A DNA stretch of 64,000 bases from Fluviirhizobium alvei (GTDB lineage Bacteria; Pseudomonadota; Alphaproteobacteria; Rhizobiales; Rhizobiaceae): the NCBI RefSeq assembly GCF_030551875.1, contig NZ_JAUOZU010000005.1, positions 62,001 to 126,000 on the forward strand, in the 5' to 3' direction. The position numbers and the translations under genes were made by a program. A model generated the notes under the pieces. The model saw only the letters and a list, made by a program, of their open reading frames with translations, was not told the DNA's origin and searched no databases. Shown piece after piece: positions 42,750-52,156 of the stretch; position 1 is the stretch's first letter, and each line of letters starts with the position of its first letter.

Positions 42750-45700
42750 TGCAGATCTGGCGACCGGCCTCTGTCAGCGATGTCTTTTCCATTGCCGCGT
42801 CGCAGCCGGGCAGCGTCCGGCTCGTGGCCGGCGGCACCGCCTTGCAACTGGACTGGGCCAAGGGCGTGCCGAAACCCGCCCGCCTCATCGATCTGTCACG
42901 CATTGCAACGCTGGACGGCATCAGCCAGGAGGCTGGCAGGATCCGCATCGGCGCCAATTGCAGCCTCTCCGAACTGATGGACGACCGGAGGATCGTCCAG
43001 AGTTTGCCGCTTCTGCATCAAGCCCTCGGCCGGGTCGCGGGTCCGACCATCCGCAATCTCGCGACCATCGGCGGCAATGTGGCAGGCCGAACCGGTTGCC
43101 TGTTGCCGGTGTTGCTCGCGCTCGATGCCCATCTCGAAGTCGCCTCACCCACCGGCATCGTCTGCGTGAAGCTGGAAGACTGGCTGTCGCGATCGCCGGA
43201 ACCGATCGAGGTTCTGACCGCCATCCTGCTGACGCCACAGAGTTCCTCGGGCCAATCGACGTTCCGCAAGGTCGGATTGCGGGCCGCCTTTTCTCCCAGC
43301 ATCATCAATGTTGCCGGCATCCTGAGTTTGCAGGCCGGCATTATCATTCGCGCCCGGCTGGCCGTCGGTGGCGGCATTGTCCGTCCGACCCGGCTTCGTG
43401 CGGTGGAAGCGATGCTGGAAGGCCGCACCCACGCAACGCTCGACTGGAAGAGCATCCACCGCCATCTGGTCGAAGTGATCGATGCGCCGGACGATGACTT
43501 TCGCAGCAGCCGTTATCGACGGTTGGTCGCCGCCAATGCGCTGGTGCATGGTCTCGGCGGAACCTTGCCCAAGGTGAATGCGGCTCTTCCGGTCTCGCCG
43601 CTTCAGACCCGTCCGTCCGGACCCGATGGCGAAATCGAGCTCAGTCACGCCACCCATCCGCATCTCTGGCATAAACGCCCCGATGTCGAGGCGAAGATCA
43701 GCGGCCATATGCCCTATCTTACCGATACCCGCCTTCCGGACATGCTGGTTGGCCGCATCCTCAGGGCCGGACGCCCGCATGCCCGAATCCTTTCGATCGA
43801 CACGACGGCGGCGGAATCGCTGGCTGGTGTCGAAGCTGTCGTCACCCATGCCGATATTCGCGGCCTCAACGCCTTCGGCATCGTGATCCAGGATCAGCCG
43901 GCGCTCTGCCATGACAAGGTGCGTTATGTCGGCGACCCGGTCGCAGCCGTCGCGGCGGTGGATGCGTTAACGGCAGAAGCCGCGCTTGCCCTGATCAAGG
44001 TTGTCTATGAGGATCTGCCTCCGGTGACCGATCCTGAGGAAGCATTGTCGAATGATACCGTCACCGTGCATGACGGCGGCAACCTTCAATGTGAGCTGAA
44101 TTTCGCCCGCGGCAATCTCGAGGATGGATTTGCCCGCGCCAGCCATATCGTCGAGGATGTCTATGTCACGCCACGCCAGATGCATGGCTTCATGGAAACC
44201 GAAGGCGGCTATGTGCTGGTCGATGAGGATGGCAACCTGCTTGTCTCCGTCGGCGGCCAGCATGGCTCACGCGATCGACTGCAGCTGTCGCGCATCCTCG
44301 ATCTGCCGGAAGAGCGGATCCGCGTCGTCACAAGTCCGACCGGCGGCGCCTTCGGCGGCAAGGACGAACTCTCCGTACAGCCGGCACTCGCCCTTCTGGC
44401 GCTCAAGAGCGGTAAACCGGTGCGACTGCAATTGTCGCGCGCCGAATCCGTGATCGCCGGCCAGAAGCGCAATCCGATGGCGATCCGTATGCGGACTGCC
44501 TGCGATGCTGAGGGTCGCCTTTTGGCCCAGGAAGTGGATGTGCTCGCCGATGCGGGCGCCTATGCGTCCCTCGGTCCCGGCGTTCTCGAAACTGCGCTCG
44601 AACATGCCGCCGGCCCCTATCTGGTCGACAATGTCCGCACGCGCGGCCGTCTCGCCTACACCAACAACGGCATCTGCGGTGCCTTCCGCGGCTTTGGCGC
44701 CAACCAGATGACCTATGCGATCGAATGCCAGATGGACCGGCTTGCCCGCGCCGTCGGCATCGACCCGATCGAAATCCGTGCCCTGAACATGCGCAAACCC
44801 GGCATGCCGGGCTATCTCGGCCAGGCGGTCGCCCCCACCGAACGCTGCGACCAGATGCTGGCTGCAGCTTCCGCTTCCCCGCTCTGGCACGCGGCACAGC
44901 AAGCCACACTCGATCCTGCCGAATGGCTGATCGGTACCGGCATGGCGATGAACTACCAGGGCAACGGCCTCGGCTCCGTTGTTCCGGACCCTTCCGGCGG
45001 ACGGTTGGCCCTGACCCCGGACGGCCAGATCGAAGGCGGTTTCGGCCTCGATGAAATGGGCCAGGGTCTGCTGACGCTCATCAAGGCGACGGTGGCCGCA
45101 GAACTCGGCTGTGCCCGTGAGGACGTCAAGGCAACGGTGGGCGATACGAGGCTGGCGCCGGAATCAGGGTCAACCACGGCATCGCGCGGCACCTCGGTCG
45201 TCTGGGCCTCGGTAAAGATGGCGGCGCCGGAATTCTCGATGCAGATGCGTCAGGCTGCAGCGTCGCTGCTCGAACGCGATCCTGACGACCTCGTTTTCGC
45301 TCCGGGCGGCTTCGCTGAACGAGGCTCCAACAGCGGCGAAATTCTGATCACCTACCGCACGCTCGCCAGCCGCGTGCCAGCAGATGCCCTGCCGAGCGTG
45401 ACGGTGGCCTACGAATTCCCCAAGAACGATTACAGTGCCGGCAATGCCCGCTTCATTTTCGCCTTCGGCGCCTGTGTGGCACGGGTGGCGATCAGTCGCG
45501 TGACCGGCGAGATCCGCATTCTCGATCTCAACCAGCACACCGCTGCCGGACCGGTAATGGACCTTGCCGCCTATCTCGGGCAGATCGAAGGCGGTGCGGT
45601 GCAGGGGCTCGGATTCACGCTGACCGAACATATGCCCATGCGCGACGGCCACTATCTGCAGGCCAATCTCGACAGCTACATGATGCCGGGGATTGCCGAC

Positions 45701-45901
45701 AGCCCTGCTGCAATGCGGGCCTTCGCGCTCGAAAGCCTCGATGAACGTGACGAACATGGTCCGCGTGGCGTAGGCGAACTCGGTATCGGAGCCGTAACGC
45801 CCGCCATTGCGAATGCCGTGGCCCAGGCGCTCGGCCAATGGCCCGCGACAAGCCCCTTCCCGCCCGAAACGATCCTCGACATGCTGGAGATGCCGGGATG
45901 A
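42749..45901 (+). CDS. Xanthine dehydrogenase-family hydroxylase, fused FAD and Mo subunits
   Basis: 1050 residues. The first about 280 are a CoxM-type FAD domain (RLVAGGTALQLDW; TIRNLATIGGNVAGRTGC). From about residue 310 there is a molybdopterin large subunit with RPHARILSID, TGGAFGGKDELSVQP, GAFRGFGANQ and GVGELGIG with the catalytic Glu near residue 1010. The ATG with GGAGG upstream overlaps the preceding stop (TGATG). The 2Fe-2S chain is the next gene. Most proteobacterial XDHs have separate FAD and Mo chains, or the FAD domain fused to 2Fe-2S as in XdhA, so this order (FAD+Mo) is uncommon. It probably hydroxylates a purine ring carbon. Confidence 0.85.
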   Translation: MQIWRPASVSDVFSIAASQPGSVRLVAGGTALQLDWAKGVPKPARLIDLSRIATLDGISQEAGRIRIGANCSLSELMDDRRIVQSLPLLHQALGRVAGPTIRNLATIGGNVAGRTGCLLPVLLALDAHLEVASPTGIVCVKLEDWLSRSPEPIEVLTAILLTPQSSSGQSTFRKVGLRAAFSPSIINVAGILSLQAGIIIRARLAVGGGIVRPTRLRAVEAMLEGRTHATLDWKSIHRHLVEVIDAPDDDFRSSRYRRLVAANALVHGLGGTLPKVNAALPVSPLQTRPSGPDGEIELSHATHPHLWHKRPDVEAKISGHMPYLTDTRLPDMLVGRILRAGRPHARILSIDTTAAESLAGVEAVVTHADIRGLNAFGIVIQDQPALCHDKVRYVGDPVAAVAAVDALTAEAALALIKVVYEDLPPVTDPEEALSNDTVTVHDGGNLQCELNFARGNLEDGFARASHIVEDVYVTPRQMHGFMETEGGYVLVDEDGNLLVSVGGQHGSRDRLQLSRILDLPEERIRVVTSPTGGAFGGKDELSVQPALALLALKSGKPVRLQLSRAESVIAGQKRNPMAIRMRTACDAEGRLLAQEVDVLADAGAYASLGPGVLETALEHAAGPYLVDNVRTRGRLAYTNNGICGAFRGFGANQMTYAIECQMDRLARAVGIDPIEIRALNMRKPGMPGYLGQAVAPTERCDQMLAAASASPLWHAAQQATLDPAEWLIGTGMAMNYQGNGLGSVVPDPSGGRLALTPDGQIEGGFGLDEMGQGLLTLIKATVAAELGCAREDVKATVGDTRLAPESGSTTASRGTSVVWASVKMAAPEFSMQMRQAAASLLERDPDDLVFAPGGFAERGSNSGEILITYRTLASRVPADALPSVTVAYEFPKNDYSAGNARFIFAFGACVARVAISRVTGEIRILDLNQHTAAGPVMDLAAYLGQIEGGAVQGLGFTLTEHMPMRDGHYLQANLDSYMMPGIADSPAAMRAFALESLDERDEHGPRGVGELGIGAVTPAIANAVAQALGQWPATSPFPPETILDMLEMPG

Positions 45902-46389
45902 CGATCAGCTTCCATCTCGACGGCCAGCACAGAACCATCGATGTGCCCTGGGATACGCCGATCGCCACTGTGCTGCGCGACACGCTGGAACAGACGGCAA
46001 CCAAGGTCGCCTGTTCGGTGGGGCGATGCGGCGCCTGCATGGTGCTGATCGACGGAAAGCCGGTCAATTCCTGCATGGTCATGGCCTGGCAGGCCGATGG
46101 CGCCGATATCCGAACCATCGACGGGCTCTGGCAACTTCCAGGCGCAGAACTGGTGCGCGAAGCGCTGGTTGCCGAAAATGCCTTCCAGTGCGGCTATTGC
46201 GCGCCCGGTTTCACCATCACGCTCTGGGCCTTCCTCCGCGATCATCCCGACGCAAGCGAGGCCGAGATTCGTGCCGCGCTCGAAGGCAATCTCTGCCGCT
46301 GTACCGGCTACCATTCCATCATCCGTGGTGCACTTCGCGCCGCCGACATGCTGCGCGGTCAAAAGGCCGGCGCGGCGGGAGAACCATAA
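45898..46389 (+). CDS. Xanthine dehydrogenase-family 2Fe-2S subunit
   Basis: 163 residues with two [2Fe-2S] clusters. The plant-type ferredoxin cluster uses C39, C44, C47 and C59 (CSVGRCGACMV). The alpha-helical cluster uses C98, C101, C133 and C135 (CGYCAPG and CRCTGY). The start overlaps the stop of the fused FAD/Mo subunit (ATGA), which gives stoichiometric expression. It passes electrons from the Mo centre to FAD. Confidence 0.93.
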   Translation: MTISFHLDGQHRTIDVPWDTPIATVLRDTLEQTATKVACSVGRCGACMVLIDGKPVNSCMVMAWQADGADIRTIDGLWQLPGAELVREALVAENAFQCGYCAPGFTITLWAFLRDHPDASEAEIRAALEGNLCRCTGYHSIIRGALRAADMLRGQKAGAAGEP

Positions 46390-47903
46390 TGACCGCGACC
46401 CACACCTGGCCCGAACCTGCAACCGAAGGCGCTCGTGCCTTTCTTGCGACCCCGCGCAAGAAGATCCTGATCGACAATATCTGGCGCGATGCGTCGGGCC
46501 TCTCGACCTTCGAGACCTTCGACCCCGCTTCCGGACGCAAGCTCGCCGATCTTGCCGAAGCCACCGCAGCCGATGTCGATGAGGCGGTCGCTGCCGCTCG
46601 CCATGCGCTCAACGCTCCGGAATGGAAGGCGATGACACCTTCGGCGCGCGGCAAGCTGCTCTGGCGGATCGCCGAAAAGATCGAGGCCCATGTCGACGAA
46701 CTCGCCGAACTCGAGACGCTCGACCAGGGCAAGAGCTTCAAGACCGGGCGTTTTGGCGAAATTCCCGCCTCGGCCGAACAGTTCCGCTATTTTGCCGGCT
46801 TCTGCACCAAGATCCTCGGCACCACCATCCCCACCTCGATTGCCTACCAGCCGGCCGGCAAACAGATTTTCGCCTATACGACGCGCGAGCCGATTGGCGT
46901 CGTTGCAGCGATCACGCCGTGGAACTCGCCGATGCTGATGGCGGCCATGAAGCTGGCGCCGGCGCTGGCCGCCGGCTGCACCATCGTGCTGAAGCCGGCC
47001 GAGGAGACCTCCCTTACGGCGATCCGTTTGATGGAACTGATGATCGAGGCCGGCCTGCCGAAAGGCGTCGTCAATCTCGTGACCGGCTTCGGCGAAATCG
47101 TCGGTGCCGCGCTTACCGGCCATCCGGATGTCGACAAGGTCGCCTTCACCGGTTCGACCGAAGTGGGCAAGCTGATCGTCGGTGCCGCCCGCGGCAATCT
47201 CAAGAAGCTGACGCTCGAACTCGGCGGCAAATCGCCGGCGATCATCATGCCGGATGCCGATATGGCGCTTACCATTCCCGGCGTCGCACGTGGCATCTTC
47301 GCCAATTCCGGCCAGGTCTGCGTTGCCGGCTCCCGCGTCTATGCCCATCGCGCCGTCTATGACGAGGTCGTCGAGGGCCTGTCGAAGACGTCCGCCGGCA
47401 TGACGCTCGGCCATGGTCTCGATCCCGCGACCGATCTTGGTCCGCTCGTCAACCGCAAGCAGGCCGATCGCGTGGCCGGTTTCATTGCGGAAGGCCGTGC
47501 CGAGGGGGCCGAGGTGACGGCGGGCGGCCATCAGTCCGGCGAATTCTCGACCTTCTTCGAGCCGACGGTGGTGACCGCCGTGCGGCCCGACATGCGGATG
47601 ATGCAGGAGGAAATTTTCGGACCGGTGGTTGCCGTGACCCCGTTCGACGAACCGGACGAGGCGATCGCCTTTGCCAACGATTCGCCCTATGGTCTGGCGG
47701 GAAGCGTCTGGACCAGCGATCTGTCGAGCGCCCACCGGCTGGCAGCCCGCGTGAAAGCCGGCACGATCTGGATCAACTGCCATTCCTATTTCTCGCCCGA
47801 ATTGCCGAAAGGCGGCCATCGCCAGTCCGGCTGGGGCTACGAGAATGGCGCGCCGGGCCTCGACAACTATCTCGAGACCAAGACGGTCTGCGCTGTCATC
47901 TGA
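46389..47903 (+). CDS. NAD(P)-dependent aldehyde dehydrogenase
   Basis: 504 residues. Motifs are PWNSPMLMAAMKLAPALAAGC, the FTGSTEVGK cofactor loop, LELGGKSP with the general-base Glu, NSGQVCVAGSR with the catalytic Cys, and EEIFGPVVAVTPF. Its ATG overlaps the previous stop by one base (TAATG). It is the last gene of the rightward supercluster. It probably oxidises the aldehyde made by the TPP decarboxylase or the GMC enzyme, or formaldehyde adducts from demethylation; the substrate is undetermined. Confidence 0.9.
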   Translation: MTATHTWPEPATEGARAFLATPRKKILIDNIWRDASGLSTFETFDPASGRKLADLAEATAADVDEAVAAARHALNAPEWKAMTPSARGKLLWRIAEKIEAHVDELAELETLDQGKSFKTGRFGEIPASAEQFRYFAGFCTKILGTTIPTSIAYQPAGKQIFAYTTREPIGVVAAITPWNSPMLMAAMKLAPALAAGCTIVLKPAEETSLTAIRLMELMIEAGLPKGVVNLVTGFGEIVGAALTGHPDVDKVAFTGSTEVGKLIVGAARGNLKKLTLELGGKSPAIIMPDADMALTIPGVARGIFANSGQVCVAGSRVYAHRAVYDEVVEGLSKTSAGMTLGHGLDPATDLGPLVNRKQADRVAGFIAEGRAEGAEVTAGGHQSGEFSTFFEPTVVTAVRPDMRMMQEEIFGPVVAVTPFDEPDEAIAFANDSPYGLAGSVWTSDLSSAHRLAARVKAGTIWINCHSYFSPELPKGGHRQSGWGYENGAPGLDNYLETKTVCAVI

Positions 47904-47918
47904 TGGTGCGGGCCGGCG

Positions 47919-48833
47919 TTATGGCAGTTCCGATTCAAGGCGATCTGCCGCAACGGCCCCCTTCTTCAGCTTGTTCTCGCGGAAGAAGATGAAGAGACCT
48001 GAGGCGACGATAAGCGCGGCACCGGCCATCATCGTTGCCGACGGCAGGTCGTGGAAGAAGATGTAGCCGAAAATGATCGCCCAGAAGAGCTGGGTATATT
48101 GCAGCGGCGCGACGATGGCGGCATCGGCGAGCTTGAAGGCGCGGTTGACCAGTACATGCGCCGTCATCGACACGACTCCGAGCAAGGCCAGCAGCGCCAC
48201 ATCGCTGGCTGCCGGCGGCACCCAGGCAAAGGGGATGGTCGCAAGTCCCGCAACGCCCGCGCCAAGGGTCTGCCAGAACACCAGAACCGTATCAGGCGTT
48301 CCGCGCAGGCTACGGGCGGTGATCATCATGAAGGCAAATGCCATGCTGCCGAAAATGGAAATCAGCGCCGGCGCCGAGAAGACGGCCTTTGACGGCTCAA
48401 GTGCCACCATGACGCCGACGAAGCCGATCGCAATCGCCGTCCAGCGGCGCCAGCCCACGCGTTCGCCTAGCAGGAAGGGTGAAAGAGCCGCCACATAGAT
48501 TGGCGAGGCGAGCCAATAGGTCATCACGTCGGCGAGCGGCATATAGGCGACGGCGAAATAGAAGGCAGACACTTCCGCCGTTGACAGAACCACGCGACTG
48601 ATCTGCAAAAGCGGCCGATCCACTGAAATGAGCGGTCGGACCCCGATTTTCCAGACGAACGGCGCCAGAACGATCAGGGCTGCAATGCTTCGGAGCAGGA
48701 TGACCTGCCCGATCGGAAAAATCCCGACCAGCCATTTCCCCATCGTGTCATTGAGGGTGAACATAAGCATGCCGGACAGCATGACGAGAATGCCGTTGCG
48801 GGCGGCGTTCGCGCCGATGCCAAACCTGTTCAA
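47919..48833 (-). CDS. EamA/DMT family transporter
   Basis: About 304 residues with ten membrane segments in two EamA repeats (FTLNDTMGKWLVGIFPIGQVILLRS; LQYTQLFWAIIFGYIFFHDLPSA). The start is TTG at 48833, picked because GGAGG lies five bases upstream and the hydrophobic part follows at once; a longer frame from 48962 is unlikely. It is convergent with the aldehyde dehydrogenase and divergent from fnr. The substrate is unknown; it could export a purine product. Confidence 0.82.
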   Translation of the reverse strand: MNRFGIGANAARNGILVMLSGMLMFTLNDTMGKWLVGIFPIGQVILLRSIAALIVLAPFVWKIGVRPLISVDRPLLQISRVVLSTAEVSAFYFAVAYMPLADVMTYWLASPIYVAALSPFLLGERVGWRRWTAIAIGFVGVMVALEPSKAVFSAPALISIFGSMAFAFMMITARSLRGTPDTVLVFWQTLGAGVAGLATIPFAWVPPAASDVALLALLGVVSMTAHVLVNRAFKLADAAIVAPLQYTQLFWAIIFGYIFFHDLPSATMMAGAALIVASGLFIFFRENKLKKGAVAADRLESELP

Positions 48834-49022
48834 CTCTGCCTCCGCAACAATGCGACGGACCGGCCCGCCGTGAAACCGCTCTCTTACAGAAGCACATTCC
48901 CGCTGTCGATCGAATACCTGGCGACGATGCCCATGATAGCGACGGGCAAGGCTGGGAAGCACCGGCAGGACAAAACGCCGCCCCCCTCATTCCGGTGATA
49001 TCCAAACCCGAAGTTCTGTGAG

Positions 49023-49036
49023 ATGATCATTATCAA
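49023..49036. promoter_or_regulatory. FNR/FixK-type anaerobox upstream of the fnr gene
   Basis: ATGATCATTATCAA matches the consensus TTGAT-N4-ATCAA with one mismatch (first base), centred about 92 bases upstream of the fnr-type gene. It implies oxygen-responsive autoregulation. It lies about 190 bases from the divergent transporter start, which it might also affect. Confidence 0.6.
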
Positions 49037-49121
49037 GAATCGCAACCGGCAATCTTCGCGAGCAACAGAGAAACATCTGTAGCGTGTCGAGGATGAAACC
49101 AGTGCATGACGGGAGAGACAA

Positions 49122-49871
49122 GTGATGATGTCGCGAGACTCGACCTCCGATCCTCGACCACTGCCCGGCCTTTGTGTCGGCTGCAATGTGCGCGCCAACG
49201 GTGTTTGCAGCGCCCTCGGGATGGATCATCTCCACGAACTTTCCCGCCACGCGAAACGATCGCTACTGCCCTCAGGCAAGGAACTTGTCATGCAGGGCGA
49301 AGCGAACGAGACCTACACCAACATGGTGCATGGCGTGGTCAAGTTGACCAAGTATATGGCCGATGGCAGGCAGCAGATCGTGAGCTTGAAGTTCGCCCCG
49401 TCGCTTGTCGGCAAATGCGCCCATCGGGAAAGCGCTGTCTCTGCCCTAACCGCCACCGAGGCCCAGGTCTGCAGCTTTCCGCGCGACGTGCTCGAGATGA
49501 TCGCCAGCAAATCGCCCGCGGTGGAAACCCGCATGCACCAGCAGGCCTTGATGGAACTCGATCAGGCGCGGGAATGGATGCTGGCGCTCGGTCGCAAGAA
49601 TGCGCAGGAAAAGCTCGCAACCTTCCTGGTGATGGTGGCGCGCAGCAATAGCCGCAACAGCCAGATGCGACAGCAGTTCCAGTTGCCGCTCAACCGGACC
49701 GAGATCGCCGATTTCCTGGGATTGACCATCGAGACCGTCAGCCGGCAGCTCACACGACTGAGACAATCGAATGTCATTTCGCTGCGCGACAGCCGTCATG
49801 TGACGATCAACGACAGCCGGGCGCTCGAACTGATGTCCGATCACAGCCTCGCACAAACGCTGAGCCATTGA
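49122..49871 (+). CDS. FnrN-type oxygen-sensing Crp/Fnr regulator
   Basis: 249 residues. N-terminal cysteines C18, C21 and C29 and distal C99 fit an oxygen-labile [4Fe-4S] cluster. A cyclic-nucleotide-like beta roll follows, then a helix-turn-helix LPLNRTEIADFLGLTIETVSRQLTRL with the E-x2-S-R recognition residues of FNR. GTG at 49122 or the following ATGs are possible starts; GGGAGAG precedes them. It activates low-oxygen genes through boxes of the type found upstream of itself. It is near a metal ATPase operon on the other strand. Confidence 0.88.
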   Translation: MMMSRDSTSDPRPLPGLCVGCNVRANGVCSALGMDHLHELSRHAKRSLLPSGKELVMQGEANETYTNMVHGVVKLTKYMADGRQQIVSLKFAPSLVGKCAHRESAVSALTATEAQVCSFPRDVLEMIASKSPAVETRMHQQALMELDQAREWMLALGRKNAQEKLATFLVMVARSNSRNSQMRQQFQLPLNRTEIADFLGLTIETVSRQLTRLRQSNVISLRDSRHVTINDSRALELMSDHSLAQTLSH

Positions 49872-49895
49872 GCGTTGCAGACAGCGAGGAGCATT

Positions 49896-49997
49896 TCAGA
49901 GGTGCGGCGTTCCAGCTCCGATGCCGAACAGGCCGCTCACAGGAACGGTGCCGAAGGCGATGATGGCCAGGAATGCGATGGTCAGAAACAGGGTCAT
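49896..49997 (-). CDS. 33-residue single-span membrane protein
   Basis: The frame MTLFLTIAFLAIIAFG... ends in ...GTPHL after 33 codons. The N-terminal two thirds is one hydrophobic segment with no charge. A GAGGAACCGCC ribosome site precedes the ATG, and the leader spacing is the same as for the small gene just upstream (RBS then ACCGCC then ATG). It starts nine bases after that gene's stop. No family was recognised. It could be a small subunit of, or regulator for, the P-type ATPase encoded upstream. Confidence 0.55.
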   Translation of the reverse strand: MTLFLTIAFLAIIAFGTVPVSGLFGIGAGTPHL

Positions 49998-50006
49998 GGC
50001 GGTTCC

Positions 50007-50126
50007 TCAATCAAGAATGGCTGTGGCCGAAGCGACGGAGGCTTTCGCTTCCGTCGTTCCGAACAATGAGGCGCCCAGCGACAGGGTGATGATCGCAACA
50101 AGCATATAGGCGATGATCTCTTTCAT
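50007..50126 (-). CDS. 39-residue small membrane or exported protein
   Basis: The frame begins MKEIIAYMLVAIITLSLGAS and continues to a TEAKAS-type segment resembling a signal peptidase site, then a short polar tail. CAGGAGG with spacer CACCGCC gives a strong ribosome site. It is followed at nine bases by a 33-residue membrane-protein frame and preceded at 75 bases by the P-type ATPase gene, all in the same direction. No homologue is known to me. Confidence 0.55.
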   Translation of the reverse strand: MKEIIAYMLVAIITLSLGASLFGTTEAKASVASATAILD

Positions 50127-50201
50127 GGCGGTGCCTCCTGAACTTGGAAACACTTTGCCTCAACAAACCGGCCGCGTCTGTTCCCGACGGAACATCCTGG
50201 A

Positions 50202-52046
50202 TCAAGCCCGGAGCGCCCGCAAGGCATTGAGGATGACCGCCATATCGATCGCCTCCTGGATGAGCGCGCCCTGAACGGGCGGCAGATAACCGAGCGCAGC
50301 AGCAGCCATGGCGAGGATCGACAGTCCGAGGCCTGCGACCACGCTCTGGGTGGCAATGCGGCGCACGTCTCGCGCCAGCCGCAATGTCTCCGGGATCGCC
50401 GAAAGATTGTCGACAAGAAGCACCATATCTGCCGCCTCTGACGAAGAAGCGGCCCCGGACACGCCCATCGAGACCCCGACATCGGCTGCGGCCAGAGCCG
50501 GAGCATCATTGACCCCGTCTCCGACCATCATCACCTTCTGCCGCGAAGACTCCTGGCGGACCGCCGCGACCTTGTCTTCCGGCACCAGATCGGCGAGCAC
50601 CGCGTCGACGCCGAGTTTCTTGCCGACCGTATCGGCAATGACCCTGCGATCGCCCGAGGCGAGGAGAATACGGTCGACCCCTGCCGCGCGGAGTGCCGTC
50701 AGAGCCTGCGGCGCTTCATTGCGGATCCGGTCTTCGAGAACGATCACGCCGGCGAAGCGGCCGTCGATACCGACAGCAACCGTCATTGCCGTCGCCGGAA
50801 TGCGTTTGCGATCAAGTTCCCCGTTGCTCGCTGTGCGTTCGGCAACGAACCCTTCGCCACCAACGGCGACATCACGGCCATTCACCTGCCCGGCAAGGCC
50901 CGATCCCGCCACCTCCTCGACGGCAAGCGGGGGCGTGAGCGGCAAATCGCGTTCGCGCGCCGCATTGATGAGCGAGGTCGCCACCACATGGCTCGATGCC
51001 TGGTCGAGACTGGCGGCCAACTGCAAGATTTCCGTTTCGGAAAACGGCGCGAAGGCAATGAGATCGGTCACTTCCGCCTTGCCGCCGGTCACCGTCCCCG
51101 TCTTGTCGAGAATGACGGTACGGATGCCGACCAACTGTTCCAGCACACCGCCATTCTTGATCAGGACGCCGCGGCCGGCGGCACGCGACAGGCCCGAAAT
51201 CAGCGCCACCGGCACAGCCAGGATCAGGGGGCAAGGTGTTGCCACAACCAGCACCGCCAGAAGCCGGACCGGATCCTCCGTGAAATACCAGGTGAGCCCG
51301 GCCAGGACCAAGGTGAAGAGCAGAAAGCCGACCGCATAGCGATCCGCCATCCGCACCATCGGCGCCTTGCTGGCCTGGGCGGCTTCCACCAGCCGTACGA
51401 TACCAGCATAGGTACTGTCAGCAGCGGAATGGGTGGTTATCAGATCAAAGGCGCCGCCAGCCGCAGCAGAGCCGGAGAGCGCCGCCTCACCATAACCCAG
51501 CCGCTTGGGCAGCGATTCGCCGGTGATGGCGGAAAGATCGAGCAATGCAACGTCACTTGCTACATGGCCATCGACTGGCAGCACTTCGCCCTGCCGGATG
51601 AGCAGGCGATCACCCGGTTCGACGATGGCGATGTCGACATCCTCAAGCTGGTCGCCACGATACCGTCTTGCCGAATGCGGGACGCGACCGAGCAGGGCCG
51701 ACATTTCGCGGCGCGCCCTTCCCTGGGCGAAACTTTCCAGCAACTGCCCGCCGGCATACATCAGTGCAACGACGCTGCCCGCCATGAATTCGCCAAAGCC
51801 GAGAGCCGCCGACATCGAAAGCGCCGCCAGGACATCGAGCCCGACATCGCCCTTCATCAGCGAGGAAACGATCTGGACGGCCAGAGCGATCAGAACCGGA
51901 ATGGTGGCCCCAGCCCACGCAATCGCAGCATAGTTCGTCTGACCGGCCCACCAGAACAGAAGCCCGGCCAAAAGCCCCAGAAGTGCTACGGAGAAAAGAA
52001 GAACCGGCCAGGTTTCGCGAAAACGGTCAAACGTATGACGATGCAT
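50202..52046 (-). CDS. Heavy-metal P1B-type ATPase (TPCPL type)
   Basis: 614 residues. It has the transmembrane metal motif TPCPLILAVP, the phosphorylation site DKTGTVTGGKAEVTD, the TGES actuator loop (ITGESLPKRLG), GDGVNDAPALAAADVGVSMG and about eight membrane segments. It lacks an N-terminal HMA domain and a C-terminal hemerythrin domain. TPC rather than CPC or SPC is reported for Ni/Fe exporters of the P1B-5 (Nia) group, but metal identity cannot be fixed. AAGG lies seven bases before the ATG. It exports a transition metal across the inner membrane. Confidence 0.88.
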   Translation of the reverse strand: MHRHTFDRFRETWPVLLFSVALLGLLAGLLFWWAGQTNYAAIAWAGATIPVLIALAVQIVSSLMKGDVGLDVLAALSMSAALGFGEFMAGSVVALMYAGGQLLESFAQGRARREMSALLGRVPHSARRYRGDQLEDVDIAIVEPGDRLLIRQGEVLPVDGHVASDVALLDLSAITGESLPKRLGYGEAALSGSAAAGGAFDLITTHSAADSTYAGIVRLVEAAQASKAPMVRMADRYAVGFLLFTLVLAGLTWYFTEDPVRLLAVLVVATPCPLILAVPVALISGLSRAAGRGVLIKNGGVLEQLVGIRTVILDKTGTVTGGKAEVTDLIAFAPFSETEILQLAASLDQASSHVVATSLINAARERDLPLTPPLAVEEVAGSGLAGQVNGRDVAVGGEGFVAERTASNGELDRKRIPATAMTVAVGIDGRFAGVIVLEDRIRNEAPQALTALRAAGVDRILLASGDRRVIADTVGKKLGVDAVLADLVPEDKVAAVRQESSRQKVMMVGDGVNDAPALAAADVGVSMGVSGAASSSEAADMVLLVDNLSAIPETLRLARDVRRIATQSVVAGLGLSILAMAAAALGYLPPVQGALIQEAIDMAVILNALRALRA

Positions 52047-52156
52047 GGGTATGCCTTGTGCCTTGACCGGATCGAACCGGCCTGGGAGATGGCCGATATT
52101 GTCTTCTCAGGCAACAAAGGCAAGCGGCAATAGCAATTTCGGGACAGCTCGAACGG

